Source of the DNA: Paenibacillus sp. PAMC 26794
Lineage (GTDB): Bacteria > Bacillota > Bacilli > Paenibacillales > Paenibacillaceae
Reading direction: 5' to 3'
Assembly: GCF_000316035.1 (NCBI RefSeq)
Contig: NZ_ANHX01000041.1
Location: 106,657 to 170,656, forward strand
Length of the DNA stretch: 64,000 nt
A model generated the notes under the pieces. The model saw only the letters and a program-made list of their open reading frames with translations, was not told where the DNA came from and searched no databases. Each line of letters starts with the position of its first letter. The stretch's first letter is position 1. The position numbers were made by a program, and so were the translations under genes. Below are positions 8,863-20,072 of this stretch, piece after piece.

Positions 8863-11800
8863 TTAGCCTCCAGCACGTGCAAGTTCACGCATATTCGCTT
8901 CAAACGCTGCGAGCAGCGCTGCTTCTCCAGTCAAACCTGTTGCCTGAATCCGTTCGATCTGCTCTGTCATACGCTTGAAGTCCTTCGGAATAACCCGAAC
9001 GAACTGATTCAGCGCATCTTGCCAGTTATCCAGAATGCGCTGACCGACAGCACTTCCTGTATTGGCAACATGACGTTGAATCATGCCTCGCAGATCTGCA
9101 CTTTCGGCCACATCTTCGATACGCTCCAAAAGAACCATTTCCAGATTACAACGTTTCAGGAATGTGCCTTCCGGATCATACACATAGGCAATACCTCCGG
9201 ACATCCCTGCTGCAAAGTTACGACCTGTATCGCCGAGTACAACGACACGTCCACCAGTCATATACTCACAACCATGGTCGCCTACACCTTCAACGACTAC
9301 TTTGGCACCCGAGTTACGTACAGCAAATCGCTCACCCGCAATACCACGGATATACGCTTCACCGCTTGTTGCTCCGTAGAGAGCCGTGTTACCGATAATG
9401 ATGTTATCTTCCGCCTCAAACGTTGCTTTCGGAGAAGGCATCACGATCAGTTTACCCCCGGACAGTCCTTTACCTACATAGTCATTGGAATCCCCTTCAA
9501 CGGTCAAGGTCATACCTTTAGGTACAAAGGCCCCAAAGCTTTGTCCGGCAGAGCCGACAAATTTGAATTTAACCGTATCTTCAGGCAATCCTGCGAGTCC
9601 ATATTTGCGTGTGATCTCACTACCCAAAATGGTACCTACTGCACGGTTAACGTTTGTAATTGGAAGCACCGCTTCAACCGGTTGACCGGATTCAATAGCA
9701 GACTGTGCCAGTGGCAACAATTGCTGCATATCCAGCGTTTCTTCCAATTGGTGGTTCTGATGCTGTGTGCGGTAACGTGCAGAGCCTTCTGGCATTTCAG
9801 GCACGTGCAGCAATACAGACAGATCCACACCTTTTTTCTTCCAGTGATCTACGGCTTCTACCGTTTCGAGGCAATCTGTACGTCCGACCATCTCCTGAAT
9901 AGTACGGAAACCAAGATCAGCCATGATCTCACGCACATCTTCAGCAACAAATCGCATGAAGTTAACCACATGAGCCGGGTCACCCATATAATTTTTACGC
10001 AATTCCGGATTCTGTGTCGCTACACCAACCGGACAGGTATCCATTTGACATACACGCATCATGATACAGCCAAGTGCAACGAGCGGTGCTGTTGAGAAAC
10101 CATACTCTTCTGCTCCAAGCAAGGCTGCAATTGCCAAGTCACGGCCGTTAAGCATTTTACCATCTGTTTCGAGGACAACACGGTCACGCAGATTGTTCAG
10201 CATCAACGTCTGATGTGTCTCTGCAAGACCCAGTTCCCACGGCATACCTGCGTGGCGAATCGAACCTTGCGGTGATGCACCTGTACCACCGTCATAACCG
10301 CTGACGAGGATAATATCGGCACGGCCTTTGGCTACACCAGCTGCGATGGTACCCACGCCCACTTCCGATACGAGCTTGACGTTGATCTCAGCACGCGGAT
10401 TGGCGTTTTTCAAGTCATAGATCAGCTCTGCCAGATCCTCGATTGAGTAGATATCGTGATGCGGTGGTGGCGAGATCAGACCTACACCCGGTGTTGAACC
10501 ACGGACTTCAGCAACCCAAGGATACACTTTGCGTCCTGGCAGTTGTCCGCCTTCACCCGGTTTTGCTCCCTGTGCCATTTTGATCTGAATTTCGTCGGCA
10601 TTAACCAAGTAGTTGGATGTAACACCGAAACGTCCGGATGCTACCTGTTTGATGGCACTGCGACGGGAATCCCCGTTGCTATCTTTAATGAAGCGAGCCG
10701 GATCTTCTCCACCTTCACCGGTATTGGATTTACCTCCAACACGGTTCATAGCGATGGCAAGATCTTCATGCGCCTCTTTACTGATTGAACCGAAGGACAT
10801 TGCACCTGTTTTGAACCGACGCATGATATCTTCTACGGATTCAACTTCTTCGAGTGGAATGGAATCTCCCACCGGTTTCAGTTTCAGCATGGAGCGAATG
10901 GTCAGCAATTGATCATTCTCACCTTGCACAAGTTTGGAATATTTTTTATACAGCTTGTAATCCCCAGTGCGTACTGCATGTTGCAGGGTATGAATGGTTT
11001 GCGGATTGAACAGATGCTCTTCTCCGTCGTTACGCCATTGATAATCCCCACCGGAATCCAATACTTTATCGTTACCGTCTTTTTCCGTGAAAGCACGGTT
11101 ATGATGTGTCAGCGCTTCGGCTGCCACTTCTTCCAACCCAATTCCGCCGATACGGGAAGGTGTCCAGGTAAAGTAACGGTCAACGAAGTCTGATTTCAGA
11201 CCTACCGCTTCAAAGATTTGAGCTCCACGATACGATTGAATCGTAGAAATCCCCATTTTGGACAACACTTTAGTAACGCCTTTGGTAGCTGCTTTAATAT
11301 AGTTTTTCACTGCTTTCTCATGCGAGATGCCACGCAGCAACCCTTGCTGAATCATGTCATCCAGCGTTTCAAAGGCCAGATAAGGGTTCACCGCACTTAC
11401 ACCGTAACCCAGCAGCAATGCGTAGTGGTGAATATCACGCGGTTCTGCCGATTCGAGCATAATGCTGACTTTGGTTCTGGTTCCCTGGCGAATCAGATGG
11501 TGATGCAGACCTGCTACAGCAAGCAGTGCAGGAATGGCAGCATTCTCGGCATCCACACCACGGTCAGACAGGATCAGAATGTTATGACCTTTGTCGATGA
11601 CACGATCCGCAGCTTCGAAGAGCAAATCCATCGCTTTGCGAAGCCCTTCTGCTCCTTCCGCAGCGGTGAAGAAGATTGGTATCGTCATGGAGCGGAAGCC
11701 TGGGCGACGCACATGGCGAATCTTCGCAAAGTCTTCATTGGACAATACTGGTGTATCCAGACGGATCTGGCGACAGCTCTCCGGTTCAGGATTCAGCAAG

Positions 11801-13461
11801 TTACGCTCAGGACCAATGGTTGTTGCCGTAGACGTTACAATCTCTTCACGGATTGCATCAATTGGCGGGTTGGTTACCTGGGCGAACATCTGTTTAAAGT
11901 AGTTGTACAGACGCTGCGGACGATCCGACAGCACAGCCAGTGGTGCATCATAACCCATCGAACCCGTAGCTTCCATACCTGTTGTTGCCATGGGCTCCAG
12001 GATTTTACGAAGTTCTTCAAATGTATAACCATATGCCAGCTGAAGCTGGGTCACGTTATCATGTTTTGGATCAGGAAGTTCCGGTGCTTCCGGCAACTCG
12101 CTCAGATCCATCAAATGCTCATCAAGCCAATCCTGATACGGGTTCTCGGCTGCAATGATTGCTTTTACTTCCTCATCCGCGATGATGCGGCCTTCTTGTG
12201 TATCCACAAGCAACATCCGACCTGGACGCAGACGATCTTTGTACAGGATCTCTTCCGGCGCGATATCAAGTACCCCAACTTCGGAGGACAGGATAATACG
12301 GTCATCCTTGGTTACATAATAACGAGCTGGACGCAAACCGTTACGGTCAAGTGTTGCACCAATTTGCAAACCATCTGTGAAGGCCATTGCTGCGGGTCCA
12401 TCCCAAGGCTCCATCATCGTGCTGTGATATTCATAAAATGCTTTTTTGGCAGGGTCCATGCCCTCATCTGTGCTCCAAGGTTCAGGAACCATCATCATCG
12501 CCACGTGTGGCAGAGAACGGCCGCTCAGATACAGGAACTCCAGCGTGTTATCGAACATGGCTGTATCCGAACCGTCGGGATTGATGACCGGTTTTACTTT
12601 GGCGATGTCGTTACCGAACAACTCACTCTCGAACAAGGACTGCCTAGCATGCATCCAGTTCACGTTACCACGCATCGTGTTGATCTCACCGTTGTGGATC
12701 ATGAAGCGATACGGGTGGGCACGTTCCCAGCTTGGGAAGGTGTTCGTACTGAAACGGGAATGCACAAGTCCAATGGCCGATTCCACGAGTTCTTCCTGCA
12801 GATCCAGATAGAACCCGCCAACTTGTTCCGTTGTCAGCATGCCTTTATATACAATTTTGCGACAAGACATGCTCGGAAGATAGAATGAACCACCTTCTGC
12901 TTCATCTGCCGAATAACGAATAGCCAACTCAGCGCGTCTGCGAATAACATACAGCTTACGCTCGAATCCAAGCTCATCCTTCACATCTGCGGATCTTCCA
13001 ATGAACACTTGACGTACATAAGGTTTCGCTGCAAGTGCAGAACGGCCAAGCATTTCATCAAAAGTAGGAACATCCCTGAAACCCAGGAACGTCTGTCCTT
13101 CTTCTTCAATAATCTTCTTAAGGCTCTCTTCATGCGCACTGCGAATGGCAGGGTCCTGGGAAAGGAACAACATCCCTACGCCATAGAATCCCTGTTCAGG
13201 CAATGCAAACCCAAGGCGTTTCGCTTCCTCTGCAAAATAATGATGTGGAATCTGAATCAGGATACCTGCTCCGTCACCGGAATTCGGCTCACTTCCCTGT
13301 CCTCCGCGGTGCTCCATGTTACTGAGCATGGTCAGTGCCTGACTAACGATATCGTGTGAAGGTACTCCTTTGATGTTGGCAACAAAACCCATTCCGCATG
13401 CGTCTTTTTCGAACTGCGGGTCATACAGACCCTGTTTTGGAGGTAATCCGATGTGTCTCAT
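8863..13461 (-). CDS. gltB: Glutamate synthase large subunit
   Basis: A 1532-residue large subunit that makes two glutamates from glutamine and 2-oxoglutarate. Domains in order are: class II glutaminase with its catalytic cysteine in [14 protein letters not shown] (Cys22 before propeptide removal), a central domain, an FMN-binding synthase domain ([20 protein letters not shown]), the 3Fe-4S ligands in [19 protein letters not shown], and a C-terminal GXGXG beta-helix domain. I chose the ATG at 13461 ([11 protein letters not shown]), with AAAGG about nine bases upstream. The longer frame to 13692 encodes an unrelated extension and lies in the leader. The small subunit gltD is not adjacent. Confidence 0.97.
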   Translation of the reverse strand: MRHIGLPPKQGLYDPQFEKDACGMGFVANIKGVPSHDIVSQALTMLSNMEHRGGQGSEPNSGDGAGILIQIPHHYFAEEAKRLGFALPEQGFYGVGMLFLSQDPAIRSAHEESLKKIIEEEGQTFLGFRDVPTFDEMLGRSALAAKPYVRQVFIGRSADVKDELGFERKLYVIRRRAELAIRYSADEAEGGSFYLPSMSCRKIVYKGMLTTEQVGGFYLDLQEELVESAIGLVHSRFSTNTFPSWERAHPYRFMIHNGEINTMRGNVNWMHARQSLFESELFGNDIAKVKPVINPDGSDTAMFDNTLEFLYLSGRSLPHVAMMMVPEPWSTDEGMDPAKKAFYEYHSTMMEPWDGPAAMAFTDGLQIGATLDRNGLRPARYYVTKDDRIILSSEVGVLDIAPEEILYKDRLRPGRMLLVDTQEGRIIADEEVKAIIAAENPYQDWLDEHLMDLSELPEAPELPDPKHDNVTQLQLAYGYTFEELRKILEPMATTGMEATGSMGYDAPLAVLSDRPQRLYNYFKQMFAQVTNPPIDAIREEIVTSTATTIGPERNLLNPEPESCRQIRLDTPVLSNEDFAKIRHVRRPGFRSMTIPIFFTAAEGAEGLRKAMDLLFEAADRVIDKGHNILILSDRGVDAENAAIPALLAVAGLHHHLIRQGTRTKVSIMLESAEPRDIHHYALLLGYGVSAVNPYLAFETLDDMIQQGLLRGISHEKAVKNYIKAATKGVTKVLSKMGISTIQSYRGAQIFEAVGLKSDFVDRYFTWTPSRIGGIGLEEVAAEALTHHNRAFTEKDGNDKVLDSGGDYQWRNDGEEHLFNPQTIHTLQHAVRTGDYKLYKKYSKLVQGENDQLLTIRSMLKLKPVGDSIPLEEVESVEDIMRRFKTGAMSFGSISKEAHEDLAIAMNRVGGKSNTGEGGEDPARFIKDSNGDSRRSAIKQVASGRFGVTSNYLVNADEIQIKMAQGAKPGEGGQLPGRKVYPWVAEVRGSTPGVGLISPPPHHDIYSIEDLAELIYDLKNANPRAEINVKLVSEVGVGTIAAGVAKGRADIILVSGYDGGTGASPQGSIRHAGMPWELGLAETHQTLMLNNLRDRVVLETDGKMLNGRDLAIAALLGAEEYGFSTAPLVALGCIMMRVCQMDTCPVGVATQNPELRKNYMGDPAHVVNFMRFVAEDVREIMADLGFRTIQEMVGRTDCLETVEAVDHWKKKGVDLSVLLHVPEMPEGSARYRTQHQNHQLEETLDMQQLLPLAQSAIESGQPVEAVLPITNVNRAVGTILGSEITRKYGLAGLPEDTVKFKFVGSAGQSFGAFVPKGMTLTVEGDSNDYVGKGLSGGKLIVMPSPKATFEAEDNIIIGNTALYGATSGEAYIRGIAGERFAVRNSGAKVVVEGVGDHGCEYMTGGRVVVLGDTGRNFAAGMSGGIAYVYDPEGTFLKRCNLEMVLLERIEDVAESADLRGMIQRHVANTGSAVGQRILDNWQDALNQFVRVIPKDFKRMTEQIERIQATGLTGEAALLAAFEANMRELARAGG

Positions 13462-13863
13462 GGAACGCAACCTTTCTATAATGAAGTATTTCGGAAAGAT
13501 CAAGAACATAGGCAACAGGCAACAGGCAACAATGAAACGGGAGGAGCTGGCCTTTCGCTTGCGATAGAGCCTGCTAGATAGAAGAGGTAACAGCATGAGA
13601 CTGTCAAAAATAATGCCTGCTATTGGGCAGAAGCCATTAAATGAGATGAGCTGATCCGGACGATCCGGCAAACAGCATGTATAAATCAACACGCAGCCGC
13701 TGGCACGGCTACTGAAATGGAGCGACGTTTTTTCGATATAGTTCTATTATTTTAACACCGACCTAACATCAGCGCAATTTAAACTTTTTAATACCTCCGA
13801 TAAGAAATGTTTTGCAGTACAGCTTTACAGTAGTAACGTTTAAATTCATCTCTTTTTCGAATA

Positions 13864-13891
13864 ATTATACACTTTTTAAGCCAGAGTACAA
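13864..13891 (-). promoter_or_regulatory. Candidate gltB promoter with long leader
   Basis: On the minus strand TTGTAC (13886-13891) and a perfect TATAAT (13864-13869) are separated by 16 bases and point to gltB. This predicts a leader of nearly 400 bases. The leader contains a GC-rich inverted repeat near 13700-13710, repeated CCGGATC units near 13661-13680 and three copies of GGCAACA at 13511-13531. I could not match it to a T-box or any known riboswitch. The rest of the 679 bp gap 13462-14140 holds the yhgE terminator and nothing else I can name. Confidence 0.5.
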
Positions 13892-14011
13892 CTGAATTAA
13901 ATTGCTGACAGAAGAAAATCGTTCCATGTACAGCCTACGTTTATCCATAATTCCACCAAATTTTCACTGCTTAAGCCAGCGAAACTTTACTTCTCTATGC
14001 ATTTGTATACA

Positions 14012-14050
14012 AAATAGCCTGAAACCCCTTTTTGGGGTCACAGGCTATTT
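14012..14050 (-). terminator. Terminator after the YhgE/Pip gene
   Basis: AAATAGCCTG and CAGGCTATTT flank an inner CCCC-ttttt-GGGG stem. It lies 91 bases downstream of the yhgE stop and before the gltB promoter. Confidence 0.75.
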
Positions 14051-14140
14051 GCACTATTTGACTACTATATTGCATAATTTCACTACAAGAAAATAAAGTT
14101 TTTTCTCAAAAATATGACCCTGCTGAAGATCAGGTTCGAC

Positions 14141-16423
14141 TTATGCCGTCACAACTTGACCAGAATCAGCCTGTTCGACTTCTTTTTTCGGACGTCTGCC
14201 ATTCCAGAGGAAGTAAGCAAGCGTCAGCAGAATGGATACACCTGCATAGATGCTAAGAATTCCCGCCTGATGCCACATCACATCCAGATTACCACTCGAT
14301 ACCACGGCTTTGAAGCCCATAATGCTGTGTGTCATTGGCAACCAAGGGCTAAATGCCTGAAGCCATGATGGAATCAGTTCTACCGGGAAGGTTCCTGCAC
14401 TAGCCGCAAGTTGGAAGACCAGCAGCAGAATGACAACATAACGTCCAGGCAGATCCAGCCAGGTTACAAGCGCCTGAACGATCAACATGAAGGTCAGCCC
14501 CGTAATAATGGTAAACAGATAGAACAGCCCTACGCTGTGCGTCTCCAGTCCAAGACCATATAACATGAAGCTTGCCACGATAACCGATTGGAATATACTC
14601 ACGGACCCAAATACCAGTGTCCGGCTGACAAAACGATTCCAGCCTGTTGCACCAGGTACGGACGTTTCCCGCATTTTCAATACAATCGTGGAAATCAACG
14701 ATCCCACAAACAGACCGATCGACAGGAAGAATGGTGTCAATCCTGTACCATAATTGCTTACGTTCTCTGCTGTGTTCTCCGAGGAGTTCACCGGTTCAGC
14801 GAACATGTTCACTACATCATCCGTTTTCTTAACTTCGGATGTTTTCTGTGCGGCATCATTCAGCTTGGTTTCAAGTTCACTTGAGCCATCTTTTAGCTCA
14901 GTAAGGCCGTCAGCCAGTTTGCCCGCGCCATCACCCAGTTGCTTGGAACCATCGGTTAGTGAGTTAACGCCACCACTGAGTTTACCTACACCCGTTTGCA
15001 AAGCTGTTGTCCCTGAGCCCAGCTGCTTGGCACCATCTGCAAGCAATGTACCGCCACTTGCAGCATCACCCAATTTGCCGCTGAACTGCTTCAGGCCATC
15101 GGAGAGCCTCGCGCCTCCTTGACTAAGCTGTCCGGCACCAGCCAGCAATTGCTTTTGACCATCCACCAATTGGTTCGCACCAGCAAGAAGTTGCTCCTGA
15201 CCTCCATGAAGCTCGGATGCACCCGCAGCCAGTTGCTGGTTGCCCTGATGCAGCTGATCTGCACCTTGTGCCAGCTTCTGCTCGCTCTCATGCAGTTGTG
15301 CACTGCCGTCAGCAACAGCCTCACTTGCCGCAAGCAGCTTCTGTACATCCGCATTTTCGGCCAGTTCGGGGTTCGATGCAGCAAGCTGTTTCAATCCGGC
15401 GGCTACGCCCTGTGCACCATCAGCAACCTTGGAACTGCCATCTACAGCCGATTGCAGACCTGTTGCCAGTGTACCGCTGCCCTGAACGGCACTTTGCAGA
15501 CCATCCGACAGCTTCGCACTGCCCTGTTCTGATGATTTCAGACCAGCCTGCAACTTACTTGTGCCATCCAGTGAAGACTGGAGTCCGGTTTCCAACTTGG
15601 CGCTGCCATCCTTCAACTGATCTGCTCCGCTCTGAAGCTGGCTCGAAGCAGCTGCCTGAAGCTGTTGCAGACCGGATACAAGATTCGATGTTCCACTTTC
15701 AAGCTTGGTTGCCCCTGTATGCAGCGCGTTAACACCATCACTTAATGGAGAAAGTCCTTCCTGAAGTTCAAGCGTTCCGGATGCAAGCTTCGCCAGGTTA
15801 TCCTTGAGCTTAACAGCACCATCATCCAGTTTGCCTGCGCCGGTATTCAGTTCACCAGCCCCATCACCTGCCTCAGCCAAGCCATCCGATACTTCGGAGA
15901 ACTTGTCGAGCAATGTCTCTGCATAGGATTCCGTTACTTTGGCTGAGACTTTTGCTTTCAGGTCCTTAATAGCGGTCTTACCGATCTGAGCACCGACAAA
16001 GCTATAATTGCCATTCGGTTCATAGATCAGATCAGCCGGCTCTGGCTTGTCATCGAGCAACGTTGTTGCTTGGGATGAGAAGTTCTCCGGAATCGTAATT
16101 TGCATATAATATTTGTCATTACTCATGCCTTCTTTGGCTTGACTCGCACTGACAAAATCCCATTTAAAATCTGCATTTTTCTTCAGCTCATCCACCAGAT
16201 CACTACCCACATGGAGGGATTTGCCCTCCAGCTCAGCGCCTTTATCCAGATTGACAACGGCAACCGGCATCTCATCCACATGACCATACGGGTCCCAATA
16301 GGCCGCCAGATAGATGCCACTATACAGGATCGGGATAAACATAATTGCAATAACAGGGATCAACACCTTCGGGTTTCTCACGGCCGATCCCACATCCTTG
16401 AAAAACACGGATAAAGATTTCAT
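14141..16423 (-). CDS. yhgE: YhgE/Pip-domain ABC-2-type membrane protein
   Basis: A 760-residue membrane protein of the phage-infection-protein (Pip)/YhgE family. One N-terminal membrane segment (residues about 20-42, VLIPVIAIMFIPILYSGIYL) is followed by the extracellular YhgE domain (WDPYGHVDEMPVAVVNLDKG). Then comes a long stretch, roughly residues 190-530, of short repeats with glycine and leucine every seven to eleven residues, predicted as an extended coiled coil, and finally five or six C-terminal membrane segments of the ABC-2 permease type. The start at 16423 (MKSLSVFFKDVG) has AAGGGGAG at good spacing; the longer frame is rejected. Function in this organism is unknown; relatives serve as phage receptors or secretion-linked proteins. 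The TetR gene upstream probably represses it. Confidence 0.9.
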   Translation of the reverse strand: MKSLSVFFKDVGSAVRNPKVLIPVIAIMFIPILYSGIYLAAYWDPYGHVDEMPVAVVNLDKGAELEGKSLHVGSDLVDELKKNADFKWDFVSASQAKEGMSNDKYYMQITIPENFSSQATTLLDDKPEPADLIYEPNGNYSFVGAQIGKTAIKDLKAKVSAKVTESYAETLLDKFSEVSDGLAEAGDGAGELNTGAGKLDDGAVKLKDNLAKLASGTLELQEGLSPLSDGVNALHTGATKLESGTSNLVSGLQQLQAAASSQLQSGADQLKDGSAKLETGLQSSLDGTSKLQAGLKSSEQGSAKLSDGLQSAVQGSGTLATGLQSAVDGSSKVADGAQGVAAGLKQLAASNPELAENADVQKLLAASEAVADGSAQLHESEQKLAQGADQLHQGNQQLAAGASELHGGQEQLLAGANQLVDGQKQLLAGAGQLSQGGARLSDGLKQFSGKLGDAASGGTLLADGAKQLGSGTTALQTGVGKLSGGVNSLTDGSKQLGDGAGKLADGLTELKDGSSELETKLNDAAQKTSEVKKTDDVVNMFAEPVNSSENTAENVSNYGTGLTPFFLSIGLFVGSLISTIVLKMRETSVPGATGWNRFVSRTLVFGSVSIFQSVIVASFMLYGLGLETHSVGLFYLFTIITGLTFMLIVQALVTWLDLPGRYVVILLLVFQLAASAGTFPVELIPSWLQAFSPWLPMTHSIMGFKAVVSSGNLDVMWHQAGILSIYAGVSILLTLAYFLWNGRRPKKEVEQADSGQVVTA

Positions 16424-16517
16424 GTCATTTTCTCCCCTTAATCTCTCTGCTCCATGAGCAGGAATAACCATAATGAAATACAATGTCGCATTCCAGAAAA
16501 CATACTGAAACACGAAC

Positions 16518-16540
16518 TGACCACTTTCCTCAAACGGTCA
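16518..16540. promoter_or_regulatory. TetR operator TGACC-N13-GGTCA upstream of yhgE
   Basis: A 23-base perfect-arm inverted repeat, TGACC, 13 bases, GGTCA, lies 95 bp before the yhgE start. The same arms and the same 13-base spacing occur upstream of the adjacent TetR gene. Two identical architectures in 750 bp strongly suggest one repressor binds both. Confidence 0.65.
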
Positions 16541-16629
16541 CTTTAGGACAAAAAAACAACCTGTCTTCCGACAAGCCTCCCTGCTTGATACCCGTGAAAA
16601 TCCTTATATAATAGTAGATTAAATTCGGA

Positions 16630-17211
16630 TTACGTTACAGCAGCAATTCCTTCCATTAAGAAAAGGCCAAAGTAAGTCTTGATTTCCTCTTTGCTCAGCG
16701 GTTGATGTTGTTTGCTCCAGTCTGAGGTGAGTGCAATATACAGGCGAATCATCATAAATGCGACGACTTGCGGATCACAATCTCGAATCTCTCCATTGTC
16801 TTTCGCTTTCTCAAGCTCCTTAGCCAGAAAGTCGGAGATTACTTTCTCCACCTTGTCCAATCCTTCCTTGGCCTGTAGCGTTCCAAAGTCCTTCAGCTCC
16901 TGAGATAACTTAACGAGCAGATCGTGATCACGACGAAACTCTAACAATGCATCCAGAACCCGAAACAGATTATCGAAAAATGCACTTTCCTGATGTACTT
17001 CACGATGCGCGATGTTCTTCATTTCCTGAATCACTTCTACCAAAATCTGATCAAACAATTGTTCCTTATTGGTGAAAAACGTATAGATCGTTCCTTTGCC
17101 AACGTTCGCAATCTTGGCGACCTGATCCATCGTCGTTGCTTTGTATCCAAACATGGCAAACGACTGGGCTGCTGCATGAATAACCTGCTGTCTCCTGTCA
17201 ATCGGAGCCAT
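16630..17211 (-). CDS. TetR/AcrR-family repressor
   Basis: A 193-residue regulator. Residues 8-55 are the TetR helix-turn-helix (RQQVIHAAAQSFAMFGYKAT, then MDQVAKIANVGKGTIYTFFT). The C-terminal helical ligand domain ends DWSKQHQPLSKEEIKTYFGL. AAAGGAGG precedes the ATG. It lies upstream of yhgE in the same direction, as yhgD does relative to yhgE in Bacillus. It probably represses itself and yhgE through the paired TGACC-N13-GGTCA sites. The ligand is unknown. Confidence 0.92.
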   Translation of the reverse strand: MAPIDRRQQVIHAAAQSFAMFGYKATTMDQVAKIANVGKGTIYTFFTNKEQLFDQILVEVIQEMKNIAHREVHQESAFFDNLFRVLDALLEFRRDHDLLVKLSQELKDFGTLQAKEGLDKVEKVISDFLAKELEKAKDNGEIRDCDPQVVAFMMIRLYIALTSDWSKQHQPLSKEEIKTYFGLFLMEGIAAVT

Positions 17212-17258
17212 CGTATCCCTCCTTTAATCACATTCATTGTACAATCTCTCTATATAAA

Positions 17259-17281
17259 TGACCAAAAATACAATTCGGTCA
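17259..17281. promoter_or_regulatory. TetR autoregulatory operator TGACC-N13-GGTCA
   Basis: The inverted repeat with 13-base spacing lies 48 bp before the TetR start. A tandem copy of TTCGGTCA follows at 17282-17289, giving an extra half site. The rest of the 383 bp gap 17212-17594 is AT-rich and shows no other gene. Confidence 0.65.
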
Positions 17282-17594
17282 TTCGGTCAAAATCTACAAT
17301 ACCACCTTAGAAAACAGATTGCAACCCTAACATTTTAAAAATTGTGTTAATATTTTTTAACCTAAATGCAGTGGAAACTCCTTCTGTCGTCGTCTATAGT
17401 GTAAGATGACTCAGATAATACGCATATATAGTGAAGTTTGGTTTGTCTCATTGTAAGATATATGGTGTAAATATTCATAGAAGAAACATGATTTTGCGCT
17501 TCAATGTATATTCATGTAGTAACGCATTCCATAGCTAGAATAAATCAATGAATATCTTCATTTTGAATTAAAACTTATGAATAAAGGTGAACTC

Positions 17595-18809
17595 ATGCGA
17601 AAACCAAGAGTGCTCTTATTATCGGAAGGTTTCGGTACCGGTCACACTCAGGCCGCTCATGCGCTGGCACATGGCATCAAAAAAGTCAGTCCACATGTTC
17701 ACAGTCGTGTCATTGAACTAGGCAAATTTTTGAACCCAACGGTAGCTCCACTAATTTTCTCTGCATATCGAAAGACACTATCGGTTCAACCCAAACTGGT
17801 CAGCCTGTTGTACCGCACACAGTACAATAAATCATTAAATGGTTTTACCAAGCTGGCGTTGCACCGAATTTTCTATACACAGACCGCACAGGTCGTATCC
17901 CAACTGAAACCCGATGCGGTGATCTGTACCCATCCTTTTCCGAATGCTGTCATCTCCCGGCTCAAACGCCAGGGTCTGAATATCCCGCTCTATACGGTCG
18001 TGACGGATTATGACGTGCACGGAACATGGATTAATCCGGAAGTGAACAAATATCTGGTCTCTACCCCTCAGGTCAAAGCATTGCTTGAGATCCGCGGTGT
18101 CGATCCCTCCCATATTCAGATTACGGGAATCCCTGTGCATCCAGACTTCTGGGAAGCAGGAGATAAGGTGAAGCTACGGGAAGAGATGGGGCTTCAAAAT
18201 ATGCCTACGGCGCTACTTATGGGTGGTGGATGGGGACTTTCGTTTGATGAGGATCATATGAAAGCTCTCACGTCTTGGGCAGATCGTGTTCAATTGGTCT
18301 TCTGTCTAGGAAGCAATGAAAAAATGATCGCAAAAATGAAGGAAATGCCTTGCTTCCAGCATCCGAATATTCGTATTCTTGGATATACACGGGAAGTAAG
18401 CAAACTGATGGATGTATCCGATGTGCTCATTACGAAACCAGGTGGCATGACATGCACTGAAGCGCTGGCCAAGGGTCTACCGATGTTGTTCATTCCTCCG
18501 ATTGCAGGTCAAGAGGAAGAGAACTGTGAATACTTTGTACAAGCCGGATACGGCCAGGTCATTCACTCTGCCGACGTGATCACAAATCGTTTCAAACAAC
18601 TAGTGGAGCAGGCATCTACTCAAACTGAAAGCCCGCTGAACGTAGCGCATCATTCAGGTAACCATTCGGTCTATGATCCGAAGTGCTGTGCTCAAGCTGT
18701 TCATGACTTATTGTTTCCGACGACAGCCGAAGTCACAACAACCTCCGTGGAGCGCTTCACAGCCGGAATTACTGCCACGTCCTTGTCAGGTACCAGAATA
18801 CCATTCTGA
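17595..18809 (+). CDS. MGDG-synthase/UgtP-like glycolipid glycosyltransferase
   Basis: A 404-residue GT28-type enzyme. The N-terminal motif RVLLLSEGFGTGHTQAAHAL is the diacylglycerol-binding MGDG-synthase domain start. The C-terminal domain has MGGGWGLSFD, LGYTREVSKLMDVSDVLITK and KPGGMTCTEALAKGLPMLF for UDP-sugar binding. By family it transfers glucose or galactose from the UDP-sugar to diacylglycerol at the inner leaflet, making glycolipids and the lipoteichoic acid anchor. An upstream ATG at 17577 exists, but AAAGGTGA lies just before the ATG at 17595, so I choose the latter. Monocistronic with its own terminator. Confidence 0.85.
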   Translation: MRKPRVLLLSEGFGTGHTQAAHALAHGIKKVSPHVHSRVIELGKFLNPTVAPLIFSAYRKTLSVQPKLVSLLYRTQYNKSLNGFTKLALHRIFYTQTAQVVSQLKPDAVICTHPFPNAVISRLKRQGLNIPLYTVVTDYDVHGTWINPEVNKYLVSTPQVKALLEIRGVDPSHIQITGIPVHPDFWEAGDKVKLREEMGLQNMPTALLMGGGWGLSFDEDHMKALTSWADRVQLVFCLGSNEKMIAKMKEMPCFQHPNIRILGYTREVSKLMDVSDVLITKPGGMTCTEALAKGLPMLFIPPIAGQEEENCEYFVQAGYGQVIHSADVITNRFKQLVEQASTQTESPLNVAHHSGNHSVYDPKCCAQAVHDLLFPTTAEVTTTSVERFTAGITATSLSGTRIPF

Positions 18810-18880
18810 CGACTCTACGGACCTATAGAACAGCTCTCACGAGGTGTTATAGGGGACAAGACAACTGCTTACGATATACA

Positions 18881-18925
18881 AAGAAGGTTCCCTTCCGAAT
18901 TTTTGGAAGGGAACCTTCTTTTATT
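18881..18925 (+). terminator. Rho-independent terminator, probably bidirectional
   Basis: AAGAAGGTTCCCTTCC pairs perfectly with GGAAGGGAACCTTCTT around an eight-base loop. It ends in TTTT on the plus strand and TTTGTAT on the minus strand. It lies between the convergent glycosyltransferase and hydrolase genes. Confidence 0.9.
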
Positions 18926-19084
18926 TTCACTAATTCCACCGTATGATTTGGCAGAAAAAAGGGTAATTTAGAGTATAACGATATTTTTAAATAACGAAAT
19001 AAAACTACGATTCAGGCTTTTTCAAGGGCCGTGTGATGCACACACAGTTAACTACCCTGCCTGTTTGCAGAATTTACGGGTCGA

Positions 19085-19942
19085 TTACTTGTAAAAAGTA
19101 TGATGACCGATCGTTTTTACTTTTTTCTGCGAGCGAGCAACTGTCAGATCGTCAGCAAGCGTCAATGATAAGAAATAATACGTATCATCAGCAACTTCCT
19201 TCTTCCCGTTCAACGCAGCATTCACTGCTTTGATGCTGTCCTCGTTGGGAACCACACGTTTCATACGTCCGTTCGCTACAGGACTAAACTGGGATTTCTG
19301 ATAGATGACCTTGTAAATGGTATCGGGAAAATTGGCTGACCGCAGCCGGTTTAAGACAACATTGGCAACTGCCACTTTGCCTTCGTACGGTTCACCTTCT
19401 GCCTCTGCCATGACGATTTTTTGCAGCAGATGCAGTTCTTTATCGGACACACTGTATGACCAGGTTGCAAGTTTCGAGTCTTCCTGGTTCAGAAGTTTGG
19501 TCCGCGTAAAGTATAGTTTTTGGGGGGGAGTTGTTACAGCAGCGACTTCTTTGGCACGTTTCACTTTGGCCAATTTCAGTGCAGCTTCTTTTTTAGCTTT
19601 GGCCGCAGCTACAGCTCTAGCTTTGTTCTTGGCCTTGGCTTCTTGCAATTCCTGCTTTTCTTGAGTAGTCGTCAGCCAGTTCTTCGCTGGCAGAGATTTA
19701 GTCCACGCTATGGTTTGGGCAGACAGATTAGAAGACAGACTTGTCCCCTCTTCCATCATACGCCTCTCTTCTTGCGTAGATGTTTGTTTATTTTGCACAG
19801 AAGCCGCAAGTTCGGTCATCTGTTTACTATCACTAGCTTCATTCCACTTCCCCGTCGCCTGAACGACATTTACCCCCACTATACATACAAGCAGCACTGA
19901 TAACATCGGTGCTACCCAACGATTTTTGCTTATAATGTTCAT
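19085..19942 (-). CDS. Secreted SleB-type cell wall hydrolase
   Basis: A 285-residue exported protein. An N-terminal signal or anchor segment at residues 11-30 (APMLSVLLVCIVGVNVVQA) is followed by a charged, alanine/lysine-rich linker that is probably helical (residues about 95-135). The C-terminal Hydrolase_2 (SleB) domain, from about residue 175, contains KIVMAEAEGEPYEGKVAVAN with its conserved acidic residues, VVLNRLRS and YQKSQFSPV. It likely cleaves peptidoglycan, in cell wall growth or the spore cortex. AGGAGG lies upstream of the ATG. No accompanying YpeB-like gene. Confidence 0.88.
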   Translation of the reverse strand: MNIISKNRWVAPMLSVLLVCIVGVNVVQATGKWNEASDSKQMTELAASVQNKQTSTQEERRMMEEGTSLSSNLSAQTIAWTKSLPAKNWLTTTQEKQELQEAKAKNKARAVAAAKAKKEAALKLAKVKRAKEVAAVTTPPQKLYFTRTKLLNQEDSKLATWSYSVSDKELHLLQKIVMAEAEGEPYEGKVAVANVVLNRLRSANFPDTIYKVIYQKSQFSPVANGRMKRVVPNEDSIKAVNAALNGKKEVADDTYYFLSLTLADDLTVARSQKKVKTIGHHTFYK

Positions 19943-20072
19943 TCGAAGATTCCTCCTGTCGAAACAATTCCCTTAACTAAGTAACCCAAAAAAAAGAATT
20001 TGAATAACGATGGCTAATATTACATAGGGATAAACGTTATGTCAATGTGATTTTATGGCATAAAAATGATTA

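Noticed and set aside
11218..12888. A 556-codon plus-strand ORF opposite gltB
   Set aside because: Cys/His/Arg-rich shadow of the gltB coding strand, with no family resemblance.
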